From the NCBI GenBank assembly GCA_005784505.1, contig VCAZ01000025.1, positions 5,377,501 to 5,441,500 of the forward strand: a stretch of 64,000 bases of DNA. The letters run 5' to 3'. The notes under the pieces were generated by a model that did not search any database, was not told where the DNA came from, and saw only the letters and a program-made list of their open reading frames with translations. The translations under genes were made by a program, and so were the position numbers. Within the stretch, counting starts at the first letter, position 1, and every line of letters begins with the position of its first letter. The stretch comes from Bagarius yarrelli. Its lineage: Eukaryota > Chordata > Actinopteri > Siluriformes > Sisoridae. Positions 54,296 through 64,000 of this stretch are shown piece by piece.

Positions 54296-54478
54296 AGGGG
54301 AGGTGGTAAAGCAGCGGTTAAGCTGTTGGACTGATACCTGAAAGACTGGGGTTAGATTCCCAGCACCACCAAGCCGCCACTGCTGGGCCGCTGAGCAAAG
54401 CCTTTAACCCCCAATTGCTTAGTTGTATAAAAGAGATAAAGCTAAGGCGCCCTGGATAAGGGCTGTAAAGGTAAAGAA
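54296..54478 (+). mobile_element. tRNA-derived SINE
   Basis: GGAGGTGGTAAAGCAGCGGT, GGGGTTAGATTCCCAGCACC, AACCCCCAATTGCTTAGTTG and a shortened tail GGATAAGGGCTGTAAAGG. Confidence 0.8.
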
Positions 54479-54717
54479 ATCCACATTCCAACCTTAACCA
54501 GAACACAGCATGTCACCATGGAGGTCAGGGGCTTTTGTGATTGTCATACCATTGATTGTCAGTTCCAGGTAAAGAGAAAAATGTAATGCTATAATGTCCA
54601 AATACATCCTAGATGACTGTGAGCATAATGTGTTATAACTTTGTTATAACAGTTTGAGCTAAACACACTCGTGCTGATGAAGTGTCGCAAACTTCTATTT
54701 ATTAATAAAATTATTTA

Positions 54718-55082
54718 AGGGAAAGTGGTGGCTTAGTGGTTAAGTTGTTGGACTGAAAAATGAAAATGAAAGAGAAAGGATTGGGAAAGATCTATAAACC
54801 CAGGATCCCCGTAGTGTAAGCGCGCCATATATGACATCACACAGGCTAATTTACACCCCTTATGACAGGTTCACTAATAGGTACATAATTTAATGTTAAC
54901 TAAAACTATTCAATTAAAGGATCCAGAGAATTGAAGATACCAGAAAGACCAGAGTTTGATTCCCAGCACCACTAAGCCACCACTGTGGGTGCAAGGCCCT
55001 CAACCCCCAATTGCTCAGATGTATAAAAGAGATAAATGTAAGTCGCTCTGGATAAGGGTGCCCGCCAAATGCTGTAAAGGTA
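54718..55082 (+). mobile_element. tRNA-derived SINE interrupted by the 168-bp element
   Basis: The head (GTGGTGGCTTAGTGGTTAAG up to GTTGGACTGA, about 54758) and the rest (GATACCAGAAAGACC from about 54935 to GGTGCCCGCCAAATGCTGTA) are the two halves of one SINE, as comparison with the copy at 54296 shows. The 168-bp element, copy B, sits exactly in the gap. Confidence 0.8.
54764..54930. mobile_element. Unclassified 168-bp element, copy B, inside a SINE
   Basis: Near-identical to 53375-53542 across its length, differing at a handful of positions (for example ATCTATAAACCC against ATCCATAAACCC, and CCCCGTAG against CGCGTAG). The interrupted SINE gives outside boundaries for the insertion. TGA occurs on both sides and may be a 3-bp target duplication. 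Confidence 0.65.
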
Positions 55083-55522
55083 TTTTTTTTTGTCTGATGA
55101 GCTCTGTGTCGAGAAGTTCGAAGGAGTCGTGTAGAAAGCCCTGACCAATCACAATGCAAAACCAAACAGTTTCCCGTTTTTAATTGGCTGTAAGTAACAG
55201 CACAGTCTACACTCGTAAGGCGAGGCGGCTTGTCGGTCTGTGAAGGATTACGGAGAAGCTGACCCAGACAGTCACGCAATTCAAGAAGTGTGAAAATATT
55301 TGCTTCCAAATGCAGTGCATCGATTTTTGGTGCCCCTAAAAAAGCCTGTTAGTGACTCCAGAAACAGTGACCGTAATGTGGCTGCTTCTGCTTCAAAATC
55401 CATCATCCCCAGCAACCGTGTCAGAAACAATTCCAACTCTTATCTATCTACACATCAACTAGTCCCACCGATTTTGTTAAACGTTTACTCTTAGTTTCTT
55501 TCTTCAAAATATTATTATCACG

Positions 55523-55590
55523 CTGTTGTAATAGCTGCAGTATGTGGGTTTGCATTGTCCTGTTGAAATAACTGGTTTACAGAACTAGAA
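55523..55590 (-). mobile_element. Tc1/mariner-type DDE transposase fragment
   Basis: On the minus strand it reads LFQQDNANPHTAAITTA, the conserved QQDNA-PHTA block around the second catalytic Asp of Tc1/mariner-like DDE transposases. No longer open frame is linked to it. A second decayed fragment with the same block is at 59901-59965. Confidence 0.6.
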
Positions 55591-56422
55591 TTAGTCCAGT
55601 CATTAGTCATTATGAACGTTAAAAATAAACCTTTATTTAACATTTTGAAAATTTTATTTATACTTATAATGACTAAATATAATATCTTTCTAAAGCCCAA
55701 GCAAGAATATTTGCACAATAATATTCCTTCATTTAATTAGTTGAATGTTACAGAATATTTGTCTCCTCAACCCCACCCCCCAAAATTGCCCACCCGGGAT
55801 ATTTGTCTGCCCACCCCTCTATGGTTGGCAAGAACCGGCCCTGTTTCTTTATATCAGATTCTTATGAACGTGAATGTAAGGCAGATCGTGTCCCTTTTGT
55901 TAGAGAGCTGCCTCTGTAACTGCATTTACATCGAATTGTAATTGATGTCAAAAATAATTATAAATATTTTTAAATTAACAATTCCTTGTGGCTGTGCGGT
56001 GAGCATTTTCTTTACATACGTATGCTTGTACTGTATTTGAGCTAGAACCTTAGAGAACCTCATTTTATTCCATTCCAGCTATTTCTTTCTCTCTCTTTTT
56101 TTTTTTTGGCAGAATTTCTCTTTCTGTTTTCAGAAAGACAGATATGGATGTTACAACTGCCTCAGGGCTGCCCGAAGGCACCGTCAGTAGGGCCTAATGC
56201 CCCTGGCATTAATTTGATGTACCTGAAAATTTTGTAAGGTATCCAGCAGCTCCAGAACACTGCAGTTTTTGAGGTTTAACCCACAGGTTCATTCACCCAA
56301 GACATCTGATATACAAGGTGGGTAAAAATTAACTAGGCAATATTTATAAAAGTTGTAGTATCGAATGGAGTTGGAGGCACTGTTCTTTCAGAAGACGTTT
56401 AAGACGTTTAAGAAACAACAGA

Positions 56423-56750
56423 ATGAAATTAATCCGAAAGACAACGGAATCTGAAAGGCAATGGAATCCGGAAAAAACAACGAAATCCAAAAGACAATGG
56501 AATCCAGCCGAAAAACAAAGAAATCAAGCCGAAGGACAGCGGAATCAGGCCGAAAGACAAAGGAAACAAGCTGAAAGGCAGCAAAATCAGGCCAAAGACA
56601 ATGAAATCAAGCCGAAACACAACACAAACAAGCCGAAACACAACATAATCGAGCTGAAACACACAGAAACCAAAAGTTATCAAGCCGAAACACAAAGGAA
56701 TGAAGCCAAAATGCCCCCCCCCGTCCCCGACTAATAGGGGCTGCTGGTCG
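56423..56750 (+). repeat. 21-bp minisatellite forming the left arm of a foldback repeat
   Basis: About a dozen units of 20-22 bp (GAAATCAAGCCGAAGGACAGC type), open on the + strand as a Gln/Lys/Arg-rich heptad-like peptide (NQAERQR, KQAERQQ). A 20-nt unit at about 56589 shifts the unit against the reading frame, so selection for the peptide is unlikely. It is followed by AATAGGGGCTGCTGGTC (56733-56749). Confidence 0.7.
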
Positions 56751-56873
56751 TTAAAGGTTAAATGTACATTGTGTTAAAGTGCACTAAAACATACACATTT
56801 TGATAATTAGTTTTTAATTACTTTTACAGTCTCTTTTTGTGCATCAATAAAGCATCTAGAACACCTGCGAGGG

Positions 56874-57010
56874 GACCAGCAGCCCCTATTGGTCAGGAGC
56901 ATTTCCGTTGTGTTGTGACTTTATTTTGTTGTATTGTGAACTTAGGTGTGCGTTTTAAATTCTATTACCTTGTGGCTTGAATCTTTTTAATGCCGTTGTG
57001 TTACAGGGTC
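56874..57010 (-). repeat. Right arm of the foldback repeat
   Basis: GACCAGCAGCCCCTATT at 56874-56890 is the exact inverse of 56733-56749. Beyond it, the minus strand reads CACAACGGAAATG, then AAGATTCAAGCCACAAGG, resembling the left-arm flank (CACAAAGGAATG) and the minisatellite unit. The loop is about 124 bp. Confidence 0.55.
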
Positions 57011-57233
57011 ACCGTACGTCAATGCCTACATTGAAATTCTTTTTCATTTTCTCTTTCATTTTTCTGTGCAATAAACTACATTCTGTTAAATTTTTATTAG
57101 AAATACCAACTTTTAATGCCCGGTTACTTTTTACTTACTGTTCTGAACATTTAAAATAGCTGCTGGAATTTGAGTATAAATAAGTAAAATGTATATAAGG
57201 TTCAGACTGCTGAATGTAATAGATATAATAATA

Positions 57234-57236
57234 AAT

Positions 57237-57284
<48 letters not shown>

Positions 57285-57292
57285 AAATATAT
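57234..57292. repeat. (AT)n microsatellite
   Basis: Short TA dinucleotide tract with interruptions. Reading frames across it are artefacts. Confidence 0.9.
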
Positions 57293-57651
57293 ATGTAAAA
57301 TGACAGAAAAGCACAAGAACATTTGTGTTATATTTAGTTCATTAGGTAGCACCATCACAGGTTTAAGCATCTGCTCTATCAACTTCACATTTAGTAAAAA
57401 AAAACTGTTGCCAGATGTTTAAGCAACAAAATCCAAAAAAACCCCCCCCCAAGAAATAGAAAGAACATACAAGAACATAAAAGATGCTGATCAGGAACAA
57501 CAGACTTGCCAAAGGATTCTCCAACTCTAGCTTTAAACCTGTTCTTGCTCACCAGTAACATGTGCACCAGACCAAACTTGTGCAGTTCTGTAAAAAAAAA
57601 AAAATCCAGAAATGGCCAAGAAAACATCCATGCTTTACATAAAGGGGGCCA

Positions 57652-57665
57652 GTTGTCATGGCAAC
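57652..57665. promoter_or_regulatory. Perfect RFX X-box
   Basis: GTTGTCATGGCAAC matches the consensus GTHNYY-AT-RRNAAC at every position. It lies in a GC-richer, non-repetitive island (about 57500-57960). RFX factors bind such sites at ciliary and immune genes, but no such gene is recognised nearby. Confidence 0.5.
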
Positions 57666-57999
57666 CATGTTCTGATGGAAATCCAGACAAAGGGATTGCA
57701 AGATGCTGGCCAGGGCTGACAGAGACAGCACGTGTCTGTGAAAGCGCAAGGACAGAAAGCGCGCAAGAAATCGAGATGGAAGTTGTGTGGACTGCGTCGA
57801 AGGCTCTTCTGCTCTTTTTTTATGTGCATGTGTGTGTATGTGAGGGATAAAGTCAGGAGGGGATTTGTAGCGAAAGGCACAGGTGTGAGAGCTCAGAAAA
57901 CACACACAGCTCGAGTGAACAAGACTGAACTGGGATCAGCGTGAAGTAGTGATGCTCAGTCAGGCTCTCTGTCTCCTTCTTAGCGCTTACATAAAAGCA

Positions 58000-58450
58000 G
58001 CATGGCTGTGGAGGCGTTTTACATAAGAGCTCCAGCGTAATGTTTCATCATAATGCCGCACACTGGCTGACAAATCGCACTCTACCCACCCTGTTTGTGG
58101 ACAATCTATTCTGACCGTGTTTCTCTCGACCTCCGTAACTCACCGGTTAATCAGCACTTCCGTAGTCATTTGCCTGCATTAAGTCGGCGGTATGCTTATA
58201 CGCACAACGTGAATCTTATTCGAACGTTGTAAACGCAAACCCCATAGTGCTGTGCAGCTCATTCTGAAGTAAACAGATCTCCCTTGCTTTATAAGTCACG
58301 ATCAACATTGCACAGGATGTCGTTAAAAACCTGCTAAACTTCGAATGGAAATGTTATGCAAATACTTCACACGTGACTTCCAGTTCGTAATTTGCATGAG
58401 ACGCCAGGAAGGATTATGCTGTGCATGTTTATTGACTTTAAGATATTTGT
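58000..58450. promoter_or_regulatory. Candidate regulatory island with paired octamers
   Basis: Non-repetitive sequence with an octamer ATGCAAAT (58356-58363) and its inverse ATTTGCAT (58390-58397), 26 bp apart, plus ACACGTGAC between them and TGTTTATTGAC (Fox-like) after them. No coding frame. Confidence 0.3.
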
Positions 58451-59159
58451 TTAGAAAGAGAATTTTAAAATGAGTGTTTGCCTGATAGAAACCCCGGATC
58501 ACACACACACACACATACACACCAGCGCATCTTCTCTAGCAATGTGGTATTAGGTGTTATACTGCCTAATAACATCTAAAGGTCCACAGACTCCTCTCAT
58601 CTCACTATGAATTTACAGGTTTACGCTAATAACGCCAAAAACCCCCAGAAATCACTATGCAAATCAAAACGTTTCTTACACTACTGCATGATTTTGCTGA
58701 TTAGATATCAGTCTGACTCACATCTTTATGCAGCGTGTTTGCAGCAGCAGCAGCAGCATCACCCTCGAGGCCTAGAAACTGAACGCTTGCTGATTCATCT
58801 CCATCTGAGACAGAGAAACTGACAGAAGAGAAAGGATGGATAGCTTTGTGCAGTCCTGCAACCAGATAAACCTGCCACAATAAAGAGCTTGCTAGAGTCA
58901 AAGGTCTGTCTTTGTCAAAGGAGGCAGATGCATTTAGCCACTTTATTAGAAACCCCTGTGGCCTAATCATCTATTTAATTATCTAATCGGCCAATTATGT
59001 AAGAGCAGCACAATAAATAAACACATGCAAATGCAGGTTGAAAGCTTCATTTGAGCGTTTCTCTGAGGTCTACAGGTCTCTTTCAGAACAGTTTGAAGAT
59101 GTGTGGGCATCGAGGTTATGAGTTTCTGGAGTTTTGGGGTTGGAATTTGGTCCCATTTT

Positions 59160-59345
59160 TGCCTGTTGCAAGTTTCATTTTTGACATATTTTCCGTTTAA
59201 TGATGCTTCAAATGTTCATGCTTTCATGACCTTAAGATTAGACTTTTGTAATGCTTTACTGGGTGGTTGTTCTGCATGCCTAATAAACAAGCTCCAGCTG
59301 GTCTAAAACGCAGCAGCTAGAGTTCTTACTAGAACCAAAAAAGTA
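59160..59345 (+). mobile_element. Non-LTR retrotransposon reverse-transcriptase fragment
   Basis: Reads MTLRLDFCNALLGGCSACLI, NKLQLV, then, after a stop, NAAARVLTRT. This is the conserved segment RLDYCNALLxG...L...QNAAARVLT that follows the catalytic region of many fish LINE reverse transcriptases. It is short and broken by a stop. Confidence 0.7.
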
Positions 59346-59469
59346 TGATCATACTACACATAATACACGCATTTTCATTATTCAAAAGGATTTTAGTTAA
59401 AGGATTGTTAGGCTGCAATAATCAGGTCAAGCGGAACCGGGAACACCTCCAATAAAACACAATATATTT

Positions 59470-59870
59470 GTATAGCATAAGTCGAATAGCATCTACACTA
59501 ACATATGTCTGTTCTTTGTTTTTCCGAGCTTACTGTCGCCGCCAGCACTTGGAGACAATAAGGCAGGTTCTTAGTGATATCTTGTCTTCTAGACGGCCAT
59601 CTAGACAAGACCATGGAAACCTTACTGCAGCTTGGGGTAACCTATTGGTTTATCTGGTCAGAGGAGAACTGACCCCCCGACTGAGCCTGGTTTCTCCTAA
59701 GGTTTTTTTCTCCATTTTGTCACCAATGGAGTTTTGATTCCTTGCCGCTGTCACCTCTGGCTTGTTTAGTTAGTTTCTGATGTTATTCTGTAAAGCTGCT
59801 TTAAAACAATCCTGATTGTTAAAAGCGTTATATAAATAAAGGTGAATTGACTTGACTATAGGTAAAAGAT
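59470..59870 (+). repeat. Dispersed repeat, probable LINE/SINE 3' part
   Basis: Contains GAGCCTGGTTTCTCCTAAGG, TTCCTTGCCGCTGTCACCTC and the tail TATATAAATAAAGGTGAATTGACTTGACT split across that region; same family as 40795-41010. The position just after the RT fragment suggests one element, 59160-59870. Confidence 0.65.
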
Positions 59871-59900
59871 CTAGACTGCAGTCAGGTCAATTCATTCATT

Positions 59901-59965
59901 TGTAATAGCTGCAGTATGCGGTTTTGCATAGTTCTGCTGAAATATCTGGTTTACAGAACTAGATT
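59901..59965 (-). mobile_element. Second Tc1/mariner-type DDE transposase fragment
   Basis: On the minus strand FQQNYAKPHTAAIT, the same conserved block as at 55523-55590 but with DN changed to NY. A decayed relic. Confidence 0.5.
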
Positions 59966-60791
59966 GAAAGATCAGAAAACTGAACTGACCTGTTTTGGTA
60001 TATAACCAAAGAATAAAGCGCAATCATGATGCTGAAGCAGCTGCTGTGATTGCATGCAAATATTAAGGAGACTGTAGCATTAATCATTTTTTAAACAGTT
60101 CCAGATTAAAGCTGAGAGATGTTTTAGTGCTGACACAGACAGCGGGGTAAAGTGCTTATCTGCCATGCCAGTGACTGAGCCTCTGAGCTTCCTGTAAAGT
60201 TTTCAGGCTTTGTCATGGATTATGAATCTTTATGCAAAGACTGGATGTGCTCAGTATTCAAAAGTAAACTATTGATGTGACTATATTCATTTCAGAAGCA
60301 TCTGTTCTTTTACCTCCAGATGCGTTTGCAGCTAGAGAACTAAAGTGTATATCACTATACCTAACCAGCTGTGTATATAAACCACTTAGCGCTACATTTT
60401 CTTGGAAACAGAAATCAGCCTGCAGTCCTTAAGTAACTGTGCATCAACAATACACTTCGCATCTGTTCATTTTGTATACTGGACCTGAAACGCATCAGTG
60501 GTTGCAGGTTTAAATAATAGAAATGTCAGTGTTTATTTGTGAGAATTTCCATGTGGACTGGAATTAGATAAACTAGACCCTCATGAAAAATGATAAGGTT
60601 GTCTGAGTTCTTTAAATTTAAATAGTCAGTTGCTGCAGATACTTTTATAGTGTGGCAACAGTAGTTGGCATTGAAGACAACGATTTGTCTGACGTTGCGT
60701 CGCATTTTCAGGAACTGGTAAAAAAAACCCCAAAAACTTAGGATTTATAAGCAGTATCTATACAATAAAAAAATTTGTTGCAAAAAAACTT

Positions 60792-61083
60792 TCATTCTTT
60801 TTCTGTACCCGCTAATTAACTAATTCGGGGTCACAGGGATCTTCTGAAGCAGTAAATGGCAGGAGGGGTACACCCTGGACAGGTCACTAGTCCATCACAG
60901 AACCACACACACTCACATTTTAGAATCACCAATCAACCCATGTTTTTGGACTGTGGGAGGAAACCAGAGTACCAGGATTAAAACCATGCAAACTCCACAC
61001 AGAGAGGCCCCAGCCCAGGAATCAAACCCAGGCCTTCTTGCTGTAAGGCAATCGTGCTAACCACCAAGCCACCGTGCTGCCCT
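60792..61083 (-). mobile_element. V-SINE, reverse orientation
   Basis: On the minus strand: head GGGCAGCACGGTGGCTTGGT, box B-like GGCCTGGGTTTGATTCC, core GGAGTTTGCATGGTTTT and CAGTCCAAAAACATGGGTTG, and tail CTGTGACCCCGAATTAG. Nearly full length. Confidence 0.85.
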
Positions 61084-62899
61084 GTAATAAAACGTATTCA
61101 AATATTTGGCTGCAACCAAAATTGCATATCACTATACTACATATGGTACAGTGATGTGCAGTCAGGGTCAGTAAGTCCTTTTCTGCTACCTAAACACTAT
61201 CATAAACTGACCTACATTTACAACCTAAATTGTAATATTTGTTCCATTAAATTGTATTAATTTATTCCAAACAGTTTATTTTCTTCATTTTGTAGTGTTT
61301 TTTTTTTTCTCGCTGCACTGCTTCCAGTATGTGTATGTGAATGTTGGATTTTTTTGTCCGATTATATTTCAGTTTCTATGTGCTGCCATGTTAATCTGAT
61401 CTGCCAAACCCTTCAGAATCAGTAGTGCTGCTCATGAAACTTAAACTATATTAGCAGTGGGAGATTGCTAATTGGTTAATATTATTAAAGACTGTTTGTT
61501 TGACCGATCAAATTCCTAAACCCGCCTTTCGAAGCCCACTAGCTAGCGTATAATGACATGAACATTTTTCTGTCCTCTGATTAGTTGATCAGAGTAAAAC
61601 TGTTACAGCCAAGCATAGACTAGCGAAACAGGTGAATTATCTTTGTCTCTTAGTTGGATTTGTCCCGAAAAGTTAGACATCATGAGGAGAGATCGGTTAA
61701 CCTTGAAGCTAACTAGCTTGTCTCAGCCTGGAAAAGAGTTTGATTACCACTTCCAGACGAACGGTAACACTGAATTACAGCCTTTAAATATATGATATAT
61801 TTTATTTATATCTTTAATGTTTTTGCTGCAGATGATGTATGTGGTACAGTTGTGGTTGTAGTGTAGAGGTTTGGAGTTGTGTTAATGGGGTTTCTTGCTT
61901 TATCAATACGTGAAATGTCTCTCTGTAATTCCATGCCATGTTATAATGTGTTTTTATATAGATTTGATGATTTTTCTAATCGCAGCATGAAACTGGTGGT
62001 ATCAAGAGGTGTATCAGTCGGGTATATCCACACTGAAGGCCTAGGTACCAAATGCACCACCCACCACTGATATAGTATGCAAAAAACAGAATGCAATGTG
62101 AGTATTATGTTCGAATTCATTCAGAAAATTGCAGAAAGCGGTGACGCACCACTTTTTTGTGTGGAATACATGTTCCTTATGATTAAATTGCATTTGTTTA
62201 ACATCATCCAACCTAATTTTTTGTACTCTGTTGTGAAATGACAATGTCAACATGGCGGATGCAGTACGTTGGAATAACATTCACACTACCCTTAATTATT
62301 ACAGTATAGAAGATATACAGTAGTATGTTATATATAAAATATGTTCTAATAGAAATGTAGTACGCACTCGAGCAGGATGTGATTTTGTAGTGTTGAATAA
62401 CACTGGTCATTGATGTGGTCAGGCTGCAAATGAATTTTCTTTAAACTGACATTTTCATGAAGTAAAAAAATAATTAAATTAACTCTGAAAGACATGGCTA
62501 TAATTTGAAAAAAAAAAATTTACATGCCTTATTAAAATGCATGTCCATAATCCGTGACTGCATTAAATAGTGGCTCAGGGGTAATTGCATTTTTTTAAGC
62601 AGTTTTTGCATAAAACAACGCCGAATACCAAAGACACAAACCACATGACTGAGTGTAATTATTTGATTTACATATTAACTTTGAATAGGATTTTGACTGT
62701 TGGGTAAAATCTTATCAGTAACATCCAGATAGAGAAAGAATAAAAGTATAAGCAGGTCAAATTTTCCTGTTATCGCATTAGGAACAAAAATCATGCAGTA
62801 AATAATGCTTGGCTTTGTTTCGAGGGTTGTTTTGTTGTCTAGTCAAACAAGCAGCCCATTCTAACAGAACACAGTAGGGCTGTCCTGGAATAGGACATG

Positions 62900-63055
62900 C
62901 ATTCATTAATCTTTAGAAAGCGCTTTATCCTGGTCAGGGCTGTGGTGAATATGGAGGCTTTCCCAGGAACACTAGGCTCAAAGCGGGAAAACAACCAGGA
63001 TGGAGAAGCAGTACATTTTAGTGTACCAAATACACATGCATACACACACACTTGC
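62900..63055. repeat. Degraded dispersed repeat
   Basis: GCGCTTTATCCTGGTCAGGG, CCAGGAACACTAGGCTCAAA and a CA-rich end: a sequence type common in fish genomes, usually ending in a list of dates of insertion-like flanks that cannot be defined here. Limits are approximate. Confidence 0.45.
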
Positions 63056-63117
63056 CTTTAACAAGGGTACTCAAATGCACATAATTGCAGATTATGTTGG
63101 TAAAACTGTAGAGCTTG

Positions 63118-63420
63118 AATTCATTTATTCATCTTCTATACCCGCATATTCCCTTATTTAGGGTCATGGGGATCTACTGGAGTCTATCCCATCTGCCTCT
63201 GGAAGGGCGAAAGGCAGGAGTGGTACAACCTGGACAGATCAGCAGTCCATCACAGGGCCATACACACTCACACTCACTCCTATGGATGCTGGAGTACCTG
63301 GAGAAAACCCTCGCAAACACATGGAGAACATGCAAACTCCACCCTAAAAGGTCCGGGAATTGAACCCAAGCATTCTTGCTGTGAGGCAACAGTACTAACC
63401 ACTAAACCACCGCGATGCCT
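63118..63420 (-). mobile_element. V-SINE, reverse orientation
   Basis: On the minus strand: head GGCATCGCGGTGGTTTAGTG, GGGTTCAATTCCCGG, core GGAGTTTGCATGTTCTCCAT, then GAGTGTGAGTGTGTATGGCC and tail GGGATAGACTCCAGTAGATC. Full-length layout. Confidence 0.85.
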
Positions 63421-64000
63421 CTAGAGCCTGAATTGATAAAGAAAAGATCACACATTCATGCTACTAGCTAAACTAGATTAGCTAGCTTGATCTTTTAGTG
63501 TTTGAAAGTATAAAATTACCAATCTTAATATGTTGAGTTTCGGTTTACTGTTGAGTTTTTACACAAGTGTTAAACTTAGTAGACGCATCTTTGCTGAATT
63601 GTAACTATATAGCTAAAACGTATATAAATTAACATGAGCTAGCTAGCTAGTAATCTGTCAACTACCCAAATTCAACATCCTCAATATCTTAATAATTAGA
63701 ATGGCGGTGGATTTTACTTGAGTGTAGCTTAGTAGCTGTTTACCAAATGACTTTTTAAGTCTTTAACTTTTTAATGACATTTAATCTTTGAGTCACTTTT
63801 TTTTTTTTGATTAAATAAATTAATACTACTTTTATGCAGGTCTTTTCCCTACTGCTTAAAATTTAAGGATGCTTTTATACACTTGAACATTAATTTTCTA
63901 CAAGTAAATTTCTTGGCTAAATGCAGAGGGAAACAGCCAACTGTCAGGAAAAGAAACCATCGTACGCTCATTAGATGCTAATACTCTTGCAGGTTGATGT

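Larger units (their letters stand above)
49330..64000. other. Gene-poor, transposon-rich flank
   Basis: Apart from the listed elements, the stretch holds no coding exon I can support. Open frames here are short, lack splice-consistent partners and mostly lie in repeats. Non-repetitive islands at 49900-50160, 52790-53200, 57500-58450 and 60020-60330 are the parts most likely to be regulatory. Confidence 0.6.

Noticed and set aside
56423..56734. 103-residue open frame with heptad-like repeats, possibly a coiled-coil gene
   Set aside because: It is produced by a 21-bp minisatellite; one 20-nt unit shifts unit phase against the frame, and there are no splice or promoter signals.

Overview
This is vertebrate nuclear DNA, most likely from a teleost fish. 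Genes are split by GT-AG introns, intergenic DNA is AT-rich, and the repeats are fish types: tRNA-derived SINEs with a conserved tail ending in CGTCTGCCAAATG, V-SINEs, hAT and Tc1/mariner relics, and MITEs. The species cannot be fixed from the sequence. An ostariophysan such as a catfish is plausible from the SINE types, but that is a guess.

Layout. (1) 1-1220: the last two coding exons and 3' UTR of a deoxynucleoside kinase gene on the + strand, closest to dguok, with a GATA-rich repeat in the intron before them. (2) 3370-35270: a complete ankhd1 (MASK1) gene on the + strand. I resolved 34 coding exons, and their phases all agree. They give a 2,611-residue protein, or 2,602 from the second in-frame ATG. 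It has two ankyrin blocks, a coiled coil between them, a lysine-rich segment, a KH domain and a long Pro/Ser/Thr-rich tail. (3) 37800-40440: eif4ebp3 on the + strand, three coding exons, 109 residues. Intron 1 appears to be a GC-AG intron. (4) 43550-46100: a beta-thymosin gene on the - strand, 44 residues in two coding exons, convergent with eif4ebp3. It is too short and too split to be found by simple ORF scanning. (5) 46100-64000: no gene recognised. It holds a 2.5-kb array of a 49-bp AT-rich satellite, SINEs, V-SINEs, LINE and DNA-transposon relics, a foldback repeat, and some candidate regulatory islands.

Biology. ankhd1 and eif4ebp3 lie head-to-tail as in human, where read-through gives the MASK-BP3 fusion. 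Joining the penultimate ankhd1 exon to eif4ebp3 exon 2 would read eif4ebp3 in a shifted frame. That frame is open here for 80 codons, so the overlapping-frame arrangement described in mammals may also exist in this fish. This is the most interesting signal in the window. Others are a 168-bp element present twice (one copy splits a SINE), an unusual TOS motif (FVLDI) plus an RPIP motif in the 4E-BP3, and a possible 39-nt cassette exon in ankhd1 intron 1.
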